From: Hsuehochloa calcarea | Taxonomy: Eukaryota; Streptophyta; Magnoliopsida; Poales; Poaceae | Reading direction: 5' to 3' | Assembly: GCA_036346395.1 (NCBI GenBank) | Contig: CM070609.1 | Location: 45,332,777-45,396,776 of the forward strand | Length of the DNA: 64,000 nt | Shown here: positions 1-12,099 of the stretch, piece after piece | Numbering within the stretch: the stretch's first letter is position 1 | Layout: each line of letters opens with the position of its first letter | The notes under the pieces: generated by a model | What the model was told of the DNA's origin: nothing | Seen by the model: only the letters and a program-made list of their open reading frames with translations | Databases searched by the model: none | Position numbers and translations under genes: made by a program

Positions 1-425
1 CCGGTGAGCGGTCGGACCGCCTATGGCGGTCGGACCGCTCCTCGTGAGCGGTCGGACCGCCTATGGGACTTAGCCGAAATTCAACCCCGAAAATCCAAAC
101 CTACTGGAAACTTTAAACCAATAGAACTTTTTACTGGAAACTCCAAAAATCATGAGACCAAGTGCATTGGGATCCCCTCACTTGCCTACAACACCTATTT
201 TTGGCCCGACTCATTTTGACCACTTTGGTCATCGCCACGTCCGACCGCCCTACATGGCCGGTCCGTGATTTGGGACCGTCGGACCGCCGTCTGCGAGGAC
301 CGGTCGGACCGCCCTGTCGAGAAGCACGTAACTTTGTCGAAAACACGTGAAACGACAAACCGAAAACGCCATTGCCAATTGTCACATCATCCTAAGATCT
401 GGAACATATCCCCATGAAATCCACA
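1..425 (-). mobile_element. Copia LTR fragment (K), SIRE/Maximus type
   Basis: This is the right end of a minus-strand LTR, ending in gatatccaca-like sequence (minus start TGTGGATTTC, mutated from TGTGGATATC). It matches the right ends of the LTRs at 3026-4860 and 17388-19240. It is inserted in the pol of gypsy element A: from 426 the sequence matches the RT of element D. The five bases AAGAC (426-430) should be one target-site duplication copy; the other lies outside the window. Solo LTR or full element cannot be told. Confidence 0.85.
8..60. repeat. Three copies of a 13-bp palindrome
   Basis: GCGGTCGGACCGC occurs three times (8-20, 26-38, 48-60), each with 6-bp arms around one central G. 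Degenerate copies follow at about 238-320. The same motif clusters in the other LTRs of this copia family. Confidence 0.95.
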
Positions 426-937
426 AAGACCACGACAAACTTATCCAAATACTCCATGAATACCGAATTCATGAGGTTCATGAACAAGGTAGGTGCATTG
501 GTCAAGCCAAATGACATGACTGTGTACTCATACAAGCCGTAGCGAGTTGAGAACGCCGTCATTGGAATATCTTCAGGTCGTTTCCGAACTTGATGATATC
601 CCACTCTCAAATCAATCTTGGAGAATACTCGAGCTCCAGTTAATTGATCAAAGAGATCATCAATGCGGGGCAATGGATACTTGTTCTTTACCGTTACCTC
701 ATTAAGCGGACGGTAATCAACGCACATGCGCAAAGTATTGTCCTTCTTCTTCACGAAGATTGCAGGACAACCCCACGGAGATGAGCTAGGGCGGATGAAA
801 CCTTTCTCTTGCAGCTCACTCAATTGCTTCTTCAACTCCACCAACTTGTTCGGTGGCATCCGATAATGCCTCTTTGAAATCGGGGCGGTACCGGGAACCA
901 ACTCAATGACAAACTCGAGGTCTCGAACTGGTGGCAT
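426..937 (-). pseudogene. pol: Gypsy A reverse transcriptase, truncated
   Basis: This is the N-terminal part of a Ty3/gypsy RT: the entry region with PISKRHYRMPP, the FVKKKDNTLRMCVDYRPLN block, PLPRIDDLFDQL, FSKIDLRVGYHQV and FGLTNAP. It reads openly up to the residues before the catalytic FIDD box, where copia LTR K interrupts it, so the catalytic aspartate pair is absent here. It closely matches the RTs of D (minus) and E (plus), differing in a few residues (VRKRPEDIPMTAF here). It is non-functional because of the insertion. Confidence 0.9.
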
Positions 938-1461
938 CCCTAGAAGATCTTCAGGAAATATATCAATGAAGTCACAAACTGTTGGGACTTCACTAATATC
1001 TAGAGAGGGCTTCGCTTCAAGCGCGAAAAGATGCGGACCTAGCAGCCTTCAAGAAAAGCGAACTCTTTCGCGGAAGGACTAGATAGAGAGACACACTTCT
1101 TGGCACAATCGATTTGTCCCTTATGCTAAGACAACCAATCCATACCAAGAATTACATCTAGACTTGCTGAATGGAGGAGGATAAGATTTGCTAAGAATCC
1201 TACTCCCTCAATTTCAATTGGGACATCCCTACATTCAGAGTCAGCTCTCAACTCCGAACCCGGAGAGCGAATGAGCAACGGGACCAACAATGGAGTAAAA
1301 AGGAGCTCACTAATAGCAGCGAAAGACTCAGAAATAAAAGAATGAGATGCTCCTGAATCAAACAAAATAGTAGCAGAATGAGAGTTAACAGAAAGTGTAC
1401 CAAAGACTGACGTCGGGTGCCTCCTGTGCCTCCTCCGCTGAGATGAGGTTGACGCGACCAC
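938..1461 (-). pseudogene. pol: Gypsy A protease and protease-RT linker
   Basis: The retropepsin-like aspartic protease is open in 1126-1461, with the catalytic LFDSGASHSFIS box and the downstream VILGMDWLS motif typical of chromovirus proteases. The stretch 938-1125 corresponds to the linker (LGPHLFALDAKPSLDIS in element D) but is broken by a frameshift and a stop. In an intact element gag, protease and RT would be one polyprotein. The reading frame here differs from that of the gag pieces upstream. Confidence 0.85.
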
Positions 1462-2155
1462 TACCCACGCCTTGGGTAGCAGGGACTATCTTCAGGTCCT
1501 GAGAAGAACCACCTCCTTGCCCGCGTCCTCCATTAGGACGAGGGGCTGCTCCTGTCTTCTTAGGGCATCGGTTCGCATAATGCCCCTTCTGGATGCAGGC
1601 GAAGCAAGTGACCCCGGCAGCCGGGTTGCGGGGGCCACCTGGCGACTCGCAGTGCGTGGTGGGGCATGGCTGCGAAGGACGAGGTGGTCGCCGATGGCCT
1701 CGGGGTGATGAAGCTTCTTGACGCGACCCGAGGCCGGCGAAGCGGGGATAGCTGGCCCTAAAGGACTTGTGGGCCTCCCACTTACGCTTGCGGGAATCCA
1801 CAAGCGCTCGCCCTGAGTGCTCGGCGACGATGGCCTTGTCCACCAAGGCCTGAAAATCCGAGAAGTCGACGATGGATAGCTTGTTCTGCAGCTCCTCGGA
1901 CAAACCATCCTTGAACTTCTCTTGCTTGGCCTCATCAGTGGCCACCTCTTCCGGAGCATAACGAGCCAAATGGTTGAACTCGTAGAGATACTCCGTAACT
2001 GAGAAACGTCCTTGTCTGAGCGACAAGAACTCCTTCTTCTTCAGCCTCATCAAGCCGGAAGGAATGTGACTCCGACGGAAGGCAGTGTGAAACTCCTCCC
2101 AGCTGACGGTGTGGCCATCAGGCTGCATGGCGAGAAAGCTCTCCCACCAAGACAA
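1385..2155 (-). pseudogene. gag: Gypsy A gag, central and C-terminal part with zinc knuckle
   Basis: This is a capsid-like retrotransposon gag domain (motif SLRQGRFSVTEYLYEFNHLA and following, then ARYAPEEVATDEAKQEKFKDGL), then a basic linker and one CCHC zinc knuckle, C-F-A-C-I-Q-K-G-H-Y-A-N-R-C, expected to bind element RNA. It ends in a frameshifted tail where it should pass into protease (1461 and below). The start is internal; the true N-terminus is at 2515, separated by a frameshift. Confidence 0.88.
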
Positions 2156-2200
2156 AGCTGCACCCTCCAGCTGGTGCGTTGCGAATAGCGCCTTCCGTGC

Positions 2201-2515
2201 TCACCGCGCTGCGTTATCGGCTTCGCTCAACGAGCAAGCGATCGTCTGCGTCAGCAGGTCCTCGGACACGGAGAGCGTGGGGCTGGTCGAAGAAACTCGC
2301 GAGTCCCCACGCGGCTGGTGTCCACCCCCTTGCCCAGATCCTGAAGCACAGGTAAGGGCGGAAGTGTTGCGCGCGATGACGTCCAGAAGAACCCTCCGGT
2401 CTTCCGCACGGTTGCGCTCGATCTGAAGAAGGACCTCGGCCATGGTCGGAGGCGGAGGAAGATCCTCGTCCGGACCAGCTGACTGGCCTTGACCGCTACG
2501 AGTGCGTCCGGCCAT
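2201..2515 (-). pseudogene. gag: Gypsy A gag N-terminus
   Basis: The frame starts at ATG 2515 with MAGRTRSGQGQSAGPDEDLP, then a polar helix (MAEVLLQIERNRAEDRR). The same start, with decay, occurs in element E at 56423, supporting it as the genuine gag start. A frameshift near 2160-2200 separates it from the capsid part. Confidence 0.8.
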
Positions 2516-3025
2516 CCTGTTACAAGAAACTTGGGTTAAAAACTGGACCTGGCAACAAAGCCGATAGAAAGCGAAAAGCTAACGACTAGGGAAATGGAAT
2601 ATCACCCTAATCGAAAGCCGAAAATAGCAAGTGTATAAACTTAAACAGGCTTATAAAAAGACTCCAAAAATAGCAATGAATTACCAAACCAAAGCTCAAC
2701 TTCCCAATGCAACTAACCCGTATTGAATGAACGGGTAATCGATTGAGAAGATAAAAATCAGAAGATTACGTAAGAGCTAATACCACTAAAGAGCAAGGTT
2801 AAATCAGCGAAATTAGTGTTAGATACATAGCTAACTAGTATCACCTCTTACCCTTCTATTCCCATAAGTTTTAGTTGACTAACCTATCATTCTCTATCCC
2901 TTTTAGAACCTTTGAGCTTGCTGTCCGGAAATTGAAAGATCGCTGTCCAAGTTTTGCATCCAAGCTTCTAGTCGAAATTTAGCCATTCCAGAAACTTCAA
3001 AACCTTGTAGAGGCGACCAACACTA

Positions 3026-4860
3026 CATTGGACCGAAAAGGCGACTAGAGGGGGTGAATAGGAGCACGCTCACTTTTTTTCCAAATAATGAATTCAACAC
3101 AATTTCACTCCAATAGCTATTAGGAAGCTATGAAGATCAATATACCAGTATAGCGAAAGACTAGTATTGAATCCAATTAAATCCCCTAAGCAAAATAACA
3201 AAATCAACTAAGATTAAAGAATCACAAAGCACAGGCGGTCTGACCTTTGGACCCAGCCGGTTGGACCGATTGCCGGGCGGTCGGACGGCTTGTGTCTTGG
3301 TGGTCGGACCGCTCCAAAATCGGTCCGACCGGTGATGATGGGCGGTCGGCCGGCGAGCTCGAACCGATGAAAAACAGATAAAATCAACCCGATGACGAAG
3401 TTGCAATTAGATCAAACTTTTGATTCTCAATTCCAAACTTTTTGAAACTTTGCACACACCTTCTCTATGCTATTGAGGACCTATTCCAATCGAATATTAT
3501 GATAATTCTTGGATAGATCCCGAGCAGTTGTCAATTGAATAATGAGAAGGTCTAAAACCGGGCAGAACGAAAACTTGATCCTAATGCTTGTTCGTGAGTG
3601 ATTGATAATCAAGATGATTCTAGATAGATTCACACATATCACGACAAGCTAATTTATGTGAAAGAATCAATCATAAACTCGCGGATCAAAGAAAGCCCTA
3701 AAATCACGAAATTGAAAGCAAGAACGAAAAGAGACTTATCTCAAGCAAACCTTGCATAGATTAAGAGCGTGATCGTTCTTTGGATTACACCCACACCATC
3801 ATGGATCAGTGGTCAATCCAAGATCACGAAATTCACCTCAAACCATGAAAAGCCCTAGCCTCCACCTCAACTCCCCCTAAGCCAATTAGTGTTTTGAAAA
3901 CAACAAAGAGGTGAAAAGCAGTGAGAGAGAGTGCGACCACCACCTCCTCCTATTTATAGTGGAGGCCTAGAACTCTCTAGGGTTTGACTCAATTGGGCTC
4001 CGTTAAGGCCCACTAACAAGCGGGTCACACACGCACGCCGCAAGCGCCGTCTTTAACCTTTTGACCTAAACCGCTTCACCATGCGCCATGGATTTGCCAA
4101 TAGGTCACCCTTGTCCATCTTGTGTCACGCTTGAGTCATTGACCTCACCCGGCATCGTCGATCATTCTGGACCTCAACTCTCTAAGTCTAGTCCCATCCT
4201 CCTCGCCGTTGACCGTCGTTGACCACCAAGCAACCTGCACAACCATGGACAAGCAAACACGAATTCGGGAACAAGTTCTTCACAACTTGACCCATGTTAG
4301 TCAAAACAAGCATCATGCAAACCATATGCCACGATACCAATGACTTTGACCTAACAAAGCAACATCGCCACGAAGTTGGCTGACGTTCAAGTAGAAACCG
4401 ATCCGACCGCTCCATGTGAGCCAGTCGGACCGCCCCTCTGGCCGGTCGGACCGCTCCCTGTGAGTCGGTCGGACTGCCCCCAGGGACTTAGCCGAAATTC
4501 ATGCCCTGAAATTCCGAAACCTTCTGGAAACTTAAATTGAATAGAACTTCTTACTGGAGACTCCAAAAATCATGAGACCAAGTGCATTGGGATCCCCTCA
4601 CTTGCCTACAACACCTATTTTGGCCCGACCGATTCAACACTTTTAGGTCACGGCTCGGTCGACCGCCGCACATGGCGGTCGATCACGCACATGCCCAGCC
4701 ATGCTAGGACCGGTCGGACCGCCATGCTAGGACCGGTCGGACCGCCCCTGTCCAGAATGCCTGAAACTTTGTCGAAAACTCGTGAAACGACAAACCGTAA
4801 ACACCATTGCCAATTGTCACATCATCCTAAGATTTGGAACATATCCCCATGATATCCACA
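3026..4860 (-). mobile_element. Solo copia LTR (L), same family as element B
   Basis: The left end (attggaccgaaaaggcgact) and the right end (ccccatgatatccaca) match the two ends of B's LTR. No internal domain follows: both flanks are the leader of gypsy A, so this is a solo LTR. The first bases are mutated from the expected TGTTGG, and the target duplication is imperfect (acta/actt). The length of about 1835 bp agrees with B's 1853-bp LTR. CGGTCGGACCG palindromes lie at 4711-4721 and 4734-4744, with degenerate ones at 3235-3360 and 4395-4480. Confidence 0.88.
3950..3960 (-). promoter_or_regulatory. TATA box of copia LTR L
   Basis: On the minus strand this reads ACTATAAATAG, a canonical plant TATA box in the middle of the LTR, at the same place as the one at 18269-18279 in B. 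Confidence 0.7.
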
Positions 4861-5105
4861 ACTTCAATTTTCCAAACTCATTAGTTCCCAAAACCCAATT
4901 AAACGATAACCACTATCTTTGAAGAAAGGAGAGGTAAACAATTTTTAAAACTCAAATTAGAGTAAGATGAGAGGAGAAAGCTAAGATAGGTAAGGAGTAA
5001 AATCTGAGAATTCCTTAAGCTTTCATAAATCATTTGACACTTTGAAATTAGGGTTTTCCAAAATATCCTAAAGACGACCAAGCTTGGGTTACTACGGTCA
5101 GTATG

Positions 5106-5119
5106 GCTCTGATACCAAA
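5106..5119 (-). other. Primer binding site of gypsy A
   Basis: On the minus strand TTGGTATCAGAGC follows the LTR end (...CTCACA) after two or three bases. It is complementary to the 3' end of plant initiator-Met tRNA and fixes the orientation of A. Confidence 0.88.
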
Positions 5120-7412
5120 CTTTGTGAGGACCCCGGATTATTGGGCTTGTAATGCTTAGTCACCAATTGACTCTAGCATCACAAACGAAATAACCCGTGT
5201 CTTCGAGACATGTATACTTCTTAAATGCAGATATACACCTCTTTACAAAATTCATGCATCAATTCCATTCATTCACATAGAACCGAAGCAAAGCAACAAC
5301 CAGAAGATAACATAAATAAAGGATAGTTATTACAAAAGAGAGGCCGACCGGCCAAATGACATATACATATAGAAATTGAACAGCGGAAGCAAAAGTGCCA
5401 TAAGATGGCCATAAACCAAAAGAGCCAATCAGTGTGCCTTTAACCCACAAGGCAACCGACCGGACCGCCAAGCTAGTCGTCGAATCCACAGCACATTTCA
5501 CAAAAGTGAGGCCCTTGGGGCTCACCTTCTTCCTATGCAACAAATAGTTAAGCAAAGCAAATGAGTACAAAAATTGTACTCCGCAAGACTTACGTGTAAA
5601 GTAACAGACCTATACATATGCTACATGCAAGCTTATTTAAGTGGAGGCTGTATGTTTCATTTTCAGCACAAAGCAAACTTTATTTGCAATAATGTAGTAC
5701 ATTTAAAAGCAAGTTAACAAATCTGTTTTTAATGTTCAAATAATCGTAAATGACAACAATATAACAATAGATAGATGACAACAACAATCCTGGAAGTGAC
5801 TAACCCATTAGTCACCACAACAATAGCATGAATTACCCATTCATACTAACCATGTCAAATTTTAATTTAAAAGGTTGTAGTCTAGTTCTTGCGACCTTAC
5901 CAAGCATGTCCATAACCTAGGGACGAGGCTATTCGAATAGTTTTATACCCTGCAGGGGTGTACCAATGTACCCACACGCCAGACCGCCTTTTTGCCACAT
6001 GATTAGCATACTTCCTTTGGTATGCCGGCACAGCTAAGTCCTACGAGACATTTCCAATATTGTGTATTAACTACGAGCCGCCCGTATGGATAGAAACCCA
6101 TACGTTGTGTCGGAGTCATTGTAAAGCCTCGGTCAACTACCCGTCTCATGTAAAGCCTTGGACAACTACAATGCTCCTCGAGGTGGAGAGCCTACCCGGA
6201 ATCTCCACCACCGCACACCCAACACAAGAACACATATCCTTTTTCACACAACACACACAACCCCCTCCTGCGACTCGGAGATAACACACGCCAAAGTACT
6301 AAGTCAAGAGAGGTCCCATATCCCTCTCGCGTGGTTAGCACGCATAAGCGCTTGGCTTAGTGACACAAGTAACTCGGTCCTTGATGACCTAGGCACCATT
6401 CCATTCACACCAACAAATCACACCAACATACCATTGTGCCCAAGTCTAAAATAATTTTATTTTCAGTTTTTGACTTTACAAAGTAACAAAGCACAAGTGC
6501 TGGACATAATGGAATCATAAATAAATGTGTGATCAAGATCATCGACTAAAATAGATGATCGCCCATTGCTACCGAAACTAAGCATTTCTAAGCAATTTCA
6601 ATTCGTATTCTACTAAAAGACAAGAGCTCATCCATCGAACTCAAATAATAGCAAATAACCTAGGCTCATGGTAGTAGAGGATAACCAATTCCTACAGATT
6701 ATGCAACTATGGGATACTAACCATAATTTAATAACAAAATAGCAGTGCATACATACAAGTTGAAATCAATATATTAGACTAGAAAAATAATGGGATTAAC
6801 ATGATCAAACTGCTTGCCTGTTTGCTGTGGGTCAAGATGTTGCTGAGGATCAATTATATTGTCAACGTGCTCTTCGGATCCTAACGAGAAAGCGAAAAAG
6901 AACCGATAAGAACGAAGAAAACACAAAGACTCCACATAAAACTTTCTCCAAAAATTCTGAAAATTTTACAGTAGCAAGAGCATGATTTATAAATAATTTA
7001 GCAATAAGAACCAATTGATTTGGATTCTTAATGCCAAAGATATGACCAAATCAATTTTGCTCAGCTTTTATAAAACATAAATGCTACTATTCATTAGCAA
7101 GATTTTCTGGAGCTATACAGAGGTTGGAAATATTTTTAGATTAAAGTTTAGTTAAAAATATAACTAACAAAATTTGAATCACCCGAAAATGAATTAAAAT
7201 GAAATAGTTATACCTTTTACAAGTTAACTACACTTTTCAGTTGACAAATAAATCCTTTCGGGAAAATCAGAAATGAGAATCGACGTGGCCGAACTTGGAG
7301 CGTTGATCTTGGATCCAACGGTCCAAGTCCCTGTGTTGACGCGCGCACGTGCGGCCCCGAACCCTAAACGTCAACCGTTGGATCTGGATCCAACGGTCCA
7401 CGTGGATCAGAG

Positions 7413-8588
7413 CGTTCGGACGGTCCGAACGTTCACACGCACGCGAGCCGTGGATCTGGGATCCAACGATCCATGCGGACTTGAATCGGGACCGTTGATC
7501 TTGGATCCAACGGGTCACAGATCGAAACACGCGACGAATTCAAATTTCCGCGCGAATGTGGGCCGTAGATCTAAGGATCGACGGTCCAAAACGACTCACG
7601 TTCAAATGCCCGTCCTGTTTTCGTCCGGCAAAAACGACGGGGAAGAATGGCTCACCGCCGGCGGCTCTGGCCGCGGCAGTGCCAGCAAGTGCCCAAAATG
7701 GGTCCCAAACATCATTGCGCACCAAAAGGTACCAACGGATTTGGCTGCGGTGGTCCAGAACGCCGGCAAGCTGGAGAGAACCGAAGTGGCCGAAAATGAC
7801 CAAAACGAAAAACGGCGATGCGCTCAGCTGCGGTTCAAGAGAGCAGGTGCCAGACCACTAGGGACTAAAGAGGGGTTACCTGAGCGCAAAGAATGCACCG
7901 AGGAGAGTCGAAGCTGCCCGGGCGAAGAAGAATGGCATTTTCGGCCGAAAAGAGGGAAATCCGAATTCGGCCAAGCCCAGAGCAAATTGAGCAAAATTGA
8001 GTGAGGGTTAAGCTTCAGAGAGTAAAGAGGGAGCAGAGGGAGCAAAGACTCGAAGAAGAAAACCCCTGCTACACCGACTCCACCGAAGCTCCAAATCCGA
8101 CAATGGCGGCTGAGGGGATTGAGAGGATCTGCAGCTCCAGCAAACTTGTGAGTGCTAGCTGGAGTTGCGGGGGTGCTAAAGGAAGCTAAGGGAGGAACAA
8201 TGGAGTTTAAATAGCTGGGGATGGCAGAGGGCAACGACGATATCTCTCTCGGGTCAACATGGCCAGTAGAGCGCGAGAGAGCGATGGGAGCAGTTGAAGA
8301 GTGGACGCCTGAGGGAGGAGCACGACGGGCATTTAATGCGCGCAGAGATAGCCGTTTAAAGGTGACCACAGAAGTGACTCCACACTGTGCGCTTCTCCTC
8401 TGCTCACGCCATTGCCTAGCTCGGATCGTGCTCAGGCAGGAAGGAGGCAGCGTTTCCACCGTTGGATTGAAATCGAACGGTTCAAAAGCAACGGTGTGAT
8501 TACAATGGTTCGAGTGATCCCTTTAACCTGGGCCGTTGATTTGGATCCTACGGTTCACGTTGCGCGATACGTTCGGACGGTCCGAACG
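7413..8588. repeat. Two perfect 19-bp palindromes in the gypsy A LTR
   Basis: CGTTCGGACGGTCCGAACG occurs at 7413-7431 and 8570-8588, with 9-bp arms around one G. Each contains the core CGGACGGTCCG. The interval between them also holds several ggatccaacgg/ccgttggatcc inverted motifs. Confidence 0.9.
8205..8214 (-). promoter_or_regulatory. TATA-like box of gypsy A LTR
   Basis: The minus strand reads CTATTTAAAC. The same block is kept in D (34361-34370), N (54478-54487) and E (61671-61680), always about 1 kb from the TGTAACATCCC end of the LTR. Confidence 0.6.
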
Positions 8589-9242
8589 TTCACGCAATCG
8601 TGGGCCTTTGATTTAGAATCCAGCGGTTCAAATGGATCGGCCGCTCGGATGGTCGACGTTCACGCGATCGTGGGCCGTTCGATCTTGATCCAACGACGCA
8701 ACGCCGCGCCCAAATGACCGAGGAGGTGCAGTTAGTTGAGTGGGCCGAGTCCGACTCGAACCCAAGGAACAGTGAAAAGCAGTTAGGGTTTGAATTTGAA
8801 TAACTGATTTTTGAGGAATTCTTTAAGATAGCAAACAAGCTCCAAAAATTATGAAATTTTAACTGGAGATTGCTGACAGCAGGAGGAACCTCTCATAAAA
8901 TTTTCAGAGACATTTTCTCCAGAAATTCCAGAAGAGGGGAAATAGGGTTTGACCAATTTTGACTAGCCTCCAAAAATTATCAAATAATTTCTAAAAATCA
9001 TGAGATAATTCAGAGGTGCTATCAAGCCTCCCTATACTCAGGAAAAATATTTCCAAGGGTCTGGCACAAGATCTATGCCACAGAGGTTTTTGATTAGAGT
9101 CAAATGAGGATTTAATTTTGATTTTTCATAATTCTTTTAAAAGAATTACAAAAATGACCAAGGGCTGCAAGATGCAAGAAAAGTTTTAATTTCTTCTTAT
9201 TTTCTTACATTTGAAACACAAATCCATATTTGGGATGTTACA

Positions 9243-10015
9243 GCTTGATCCAACCAGCTGCAACGAACTGCCCGTTCGATCCATCTTGTCCATTCTGCAC
9301 CATGCTTGAGTCACACGACCTCACCCGGCATCCATGATCGTTGTGGACCTCAGCTCTCCAAGCTTAGTCCCGATCCTCCTCGCCGTTGACGTCGTTGACC
9401 TGCAAACCACCTGCACAGCAATAGACAAAGAAATCGTCTCCGGGAACAAGTTCTTCACAACTTGACCCACATTAGCTCAACAGTGCAATATGCAACAATA
9501 AAGCATTGAAACTCATGCATTAAACAATATCAAAACACAACAATGCCAACATGGCCGAAGTCCAAGTGGAAGCCGGTCTGACCGCCCTACCAAGCCGGTC
9601 GGACCGATTTCCCAGCGGTCGGACCGATTACAAAACTGCGGTCTGACCGCCCTAGAAGACTTAGCCAAATTTCAACTTGAAAATCTGCAACCTCTCTGGA
9701 ATTTTCAACTGGATAGAACTTTTGACTGGGAGCTCCAAAAGTTATGTGACTACATCCAGGAGACTCCCCTCTCATGCCTACACAACCTATTTTTGGCCTA
9801 GCCCCAAACTCCATCATAAACTGTGGCCGGTCGGACCGGCAAGCATTGCCGGTCGGATGCCACGGTACCGGTTCGACCAGTCGGCCGGCCGGTCGGACCG
9901 CCAATGACCTGACTACAATGAAGTTTTCCGAAAATGCGAGATTCATCAAACCAACAACGCCATTGCAAATTGAATCATCACTCTAAGATCATGCCATATC
10001 CCCACGATATCCACA
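9243..10015 (-). repeat. 3' LTR of copia B, first 773 bp
   Basis: It matches 18473-19240 of the 5' LTR with a few per cent difference by eye, mostly transitions. It stops at 9243 because gypsy A inserted here. The missing 1.08 kb should lie beyond A to the left. Palindrome copies are at about 9590-9625 and 9826-9901. Confidence 0.9.
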
Positions 10016-10030
10016 ATCTTCCCCTTGATG
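10016..10030 (-). other. Polypurine tract of copia B next to its 3' LTR
   Basis: The minus strand reads ATCAAGGGGAAGAT directly before the LTR start TGTGGATATC. This is the expected plus-strand primer site. Confidence 0.75.
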
Positions 10031-10833
10031 AACACATTGATAATTTTCCAGAAAATGTAGCTAAGTGGTTTGAAAAGTAAAAACTCGCAGTTTTCGCGCA
10101 AAGGCACAACTTGGTCCATAAGCAAAAGAAAGCTTAGGAAACGACCAAACTGGCTTCAGAATATCATAGGCAAGCGAGATAAGACAAAGAGAGCACAAAA
10201 AGCTTCAATTTCCAGACAGTATCCAAAAATCTCACTTCGGTCCATATGAAAGAACAAATGTTCTATTTGACCTTTGATCATTGTGAGTCTTCTTGATTTG
10301 CAAATATAATCAGAAAAGGCAATAAAACCAAGATAATCCACTCACAATGATAACCAATTTCCAGAAAATTCATTTCCCTTTATCACTCCAAAAAGCTATA
10401 AAAACCACATTTTCTCTAATCTTTCTCCCCCTTTGACAATGAATTCATCAAGATGCAAGGAAAAAGATAGAGCATGAGGGAATGGCTAATTTTTTGTTTT
10501 TGAACTTTAGCAAAAGGAGCCATGAAGATTATCCATGAAGACCGTACAAGTATTACACCAAGCCATATTAAGTGAAGAAGCTGTGTTCAATCATGGCAAA
10601 TCATGTACTGCAAAGCTAAGACCAAAATAGCACTAATCTGAGAATAAATGAATTGATACCATGATATGTTGCTCAATATCATAGTTTCACCAAGGTATCC
10701 AAAAATGAGACAAGCCATGTCTATAAGTAAAAAGGAGACCAGAAACCAGAAACTGGGGCATTTTGAGCATTAAGAGTTCAAGTATGAAACAATTTTAATC
10801 AAGCACTTAGCATTTTGAGTATTTTGCTGAAAA

Positions 10834-10898
<65 letters not shown>

Positions 10899-11469
10899 CA
10901 ATGTGCTAGATCTCAAGCCTTGCCGCGACCATCTCAAGCAAGAAGCTTAAAAGAATGGTCTAGGTCATCCAAAACTCCCCCTGAGTTCATGCCTAGTGCA
11001 ATGGCAAGCAGTCTCATGAGAAAGAATTGGTGAGATCAGTTTTTTCGCACATAAAAACTCATTCTTCATTTGCTTGACTTAAGAATTAACAAAGCTCATT
11101 TTACAACTCAAACTCAGTTCAAAGCTCAATTTAACGTACATGACAAGGCATGAATCATGAGAGGATCACTAAAGCAAAACTAGTCACAAGATCCAACAAA
11201 ACATGATTTGATTCAATTTTGCTCACAGATATAAAGCTAGCAAGGAAAAAGCTAAGCTAAACAAGAAGAGCTGTAAAAGAAGTCCAGCAGACTATCACAT
11301 GACATGGCAAGGTATAAAGTATGAAAACATGCCATACAAGGATAATAATCAAAGCTCCACAAGTTTATAATACAATGAAAGAAATTTGAATTTTAAAATG
11401 CATTATGATACAATGAATGCAAAAAGAGAAAACTCCCCCTCAAAACAGCCCAAGAGGACTAATAACCCC
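10031..11469 (-). other. 3' non-coding region of copia B
   Basis: No gene is seen over about 1.4 kb between the RNase H end and the 3' LTR. It holds three further GGGGGAG tracts on the minus strand (plus positions about 10424-10438, 10973-10984 and 11431-11440), which look like copies of the polypurine tract, and a long (AT)n run. There is no env-like frame. Confidence 0.8.
10839..10893. repeat. (AT)n microsatellite
   Basis: About 27 uninterrupted AT dinucleotides lie inside the 3' non-coding region of copia B. Confidence 0.97.
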
Positions 11470-12099
11470 TAATTCTCCCCGCAAAGTAGCAAAACGAGAA
11501 GAATCAAGTGCTTTATTGAAAATATCTGCAAGCTGTTGCTCTTAGTCTACAAAGTGAAGCACAACATCACCCTTCTCAACATGGTCTCTCAGAAAATGGT
11601 ACCGAATATCAATGTGCTTAGTCCTAGAATGTTACACTGGGTTTTTGGCAATGTTTATAGCAGAAGTGTTGTCACAGAAAAGAGGAACACTCCCCAAAGA
11701 TAACTCATAGTCCCGCAGCGTGGACAAGATCCAAAGAACCTGAGAGCAACCACTGGCTGCAGCTACATACTCGGTCTCGGCTGTGGACTGTGCAACAGAA
11801 GACTATTTTCTAGAAGACCAAGAGATAAGGGATGTGCCTAAGAAATGATAAGTGCCAGAAGTACTCTTCCTATCCACTCTACACCCCGCAAAATCAGCAT
11901 CAGAAAATGCTCGAATAGAGAGAGCAGAAAAAGAAGAATACCAGAGTCCAAAGTCAAGAGTATCCTGAAGGTACCTGAAGATACGACGTACTGCTTGACG
12001 ATGAGAAGCACGAGGGGAAGCCTGAAAGCGAGCGCACAGACATACAACAAATTGTATGTCCGGCCTCGACCCTGTGAGGTAGAGGAGGGAGCCAATCAT
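11470..12099 (-). pseudogene. pol: Copia B RNase H
   Basis: Copia-type RNase H: MIGSLLYLTGSRPDIQFVV at its N side, then the AFSDADFAGCRVDRKSTSG block with the usual catalytic Asp pair (ADFAG in place of ADWAG). After SSRK it continues past a stop with recognisable pieces (STAETEY, FCDNTSAINIAKNP, KHIDIRYHFLRD) to about 11470. The stop replaces the residue after SSRK, so the domain is broken. Confidence 0.85.

Larger units (their letters stand above)
2516..5122 (-). other. Untranslated leader of gypsy A, split by copia LTR L
   Basis: No coding is seen. The two halves (2516-3025 and 4861-5122) together match the leader of element E (about 55663-56422) and the leftover leader of D (38270-38679). 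Short TSD-like bases flank the intervening LTR: ACTA at 3022-3025 and ACTT at 4861-4864. Confidence 0.8.
426..9242 (-). mobile_element. Gypsy element A (Tekay/RIRE3-like chromovirus), 5' part
   Basis: The order read on the minus strand is 5' LTR (9242-5123), PBS (about 5119-5106), untranslated leader, gag, protease and RT, cut at 426 by copia LTR K. RNase H, integrase, chromodomain and 3' LTR should lie to the left of the window. The element inserted into the 3' LTR of copia B: its LTR ends exactly at 9242, where B's LTR sequence starts in mid-LTR with GCTTG (9243-9247), the presumed target duplication. A second copia LTR (L) sits in its leader. Confidence 0.9.
5123..9242 (-). repeat. 5' LTR of gypsy A, about 4.1 kb
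   Basis: On the minus strand it starts TGTAACATCCC (at 9242) and ends GGGGTCCTCACA (at 5123). It aligns along its length with LTRs at 31338-35370 (D), 51413-55404 (N) and 60819-63111 (E, partial). At roughly 4.1 kb it is very long compared with most plant gypsy LTRs. It carries a TATA-like box, repeated ggatccaacgg motifs and two 19-bp palindromes. Open frames inside it (for example 7273-8004) show no recognisable protein and I do not call them. Confidence 0.92.

Noticed and set aside
3021..3027. CACTACA start suggesting a CACTA DNA transposon with a 3-bp ACT duplication
   Set aside because: The other edge (4860) lacks the inverted TAGTG end, and both edges match the copia LTR of element B.
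5259..5570. 103-codon minus frame repeated at 31437-31739 and 51599-51862
   Set aside because: Recurrence reflects the same LTR segment in A, D and N; the frame has no domain and varies in length between copies.
7273..8004. 243-codon open frame in gypsy A's LTR
   Set aside because: Overlapping frames on both strands, no motif, not conserved as a frame in the LTRs of D, N or E.
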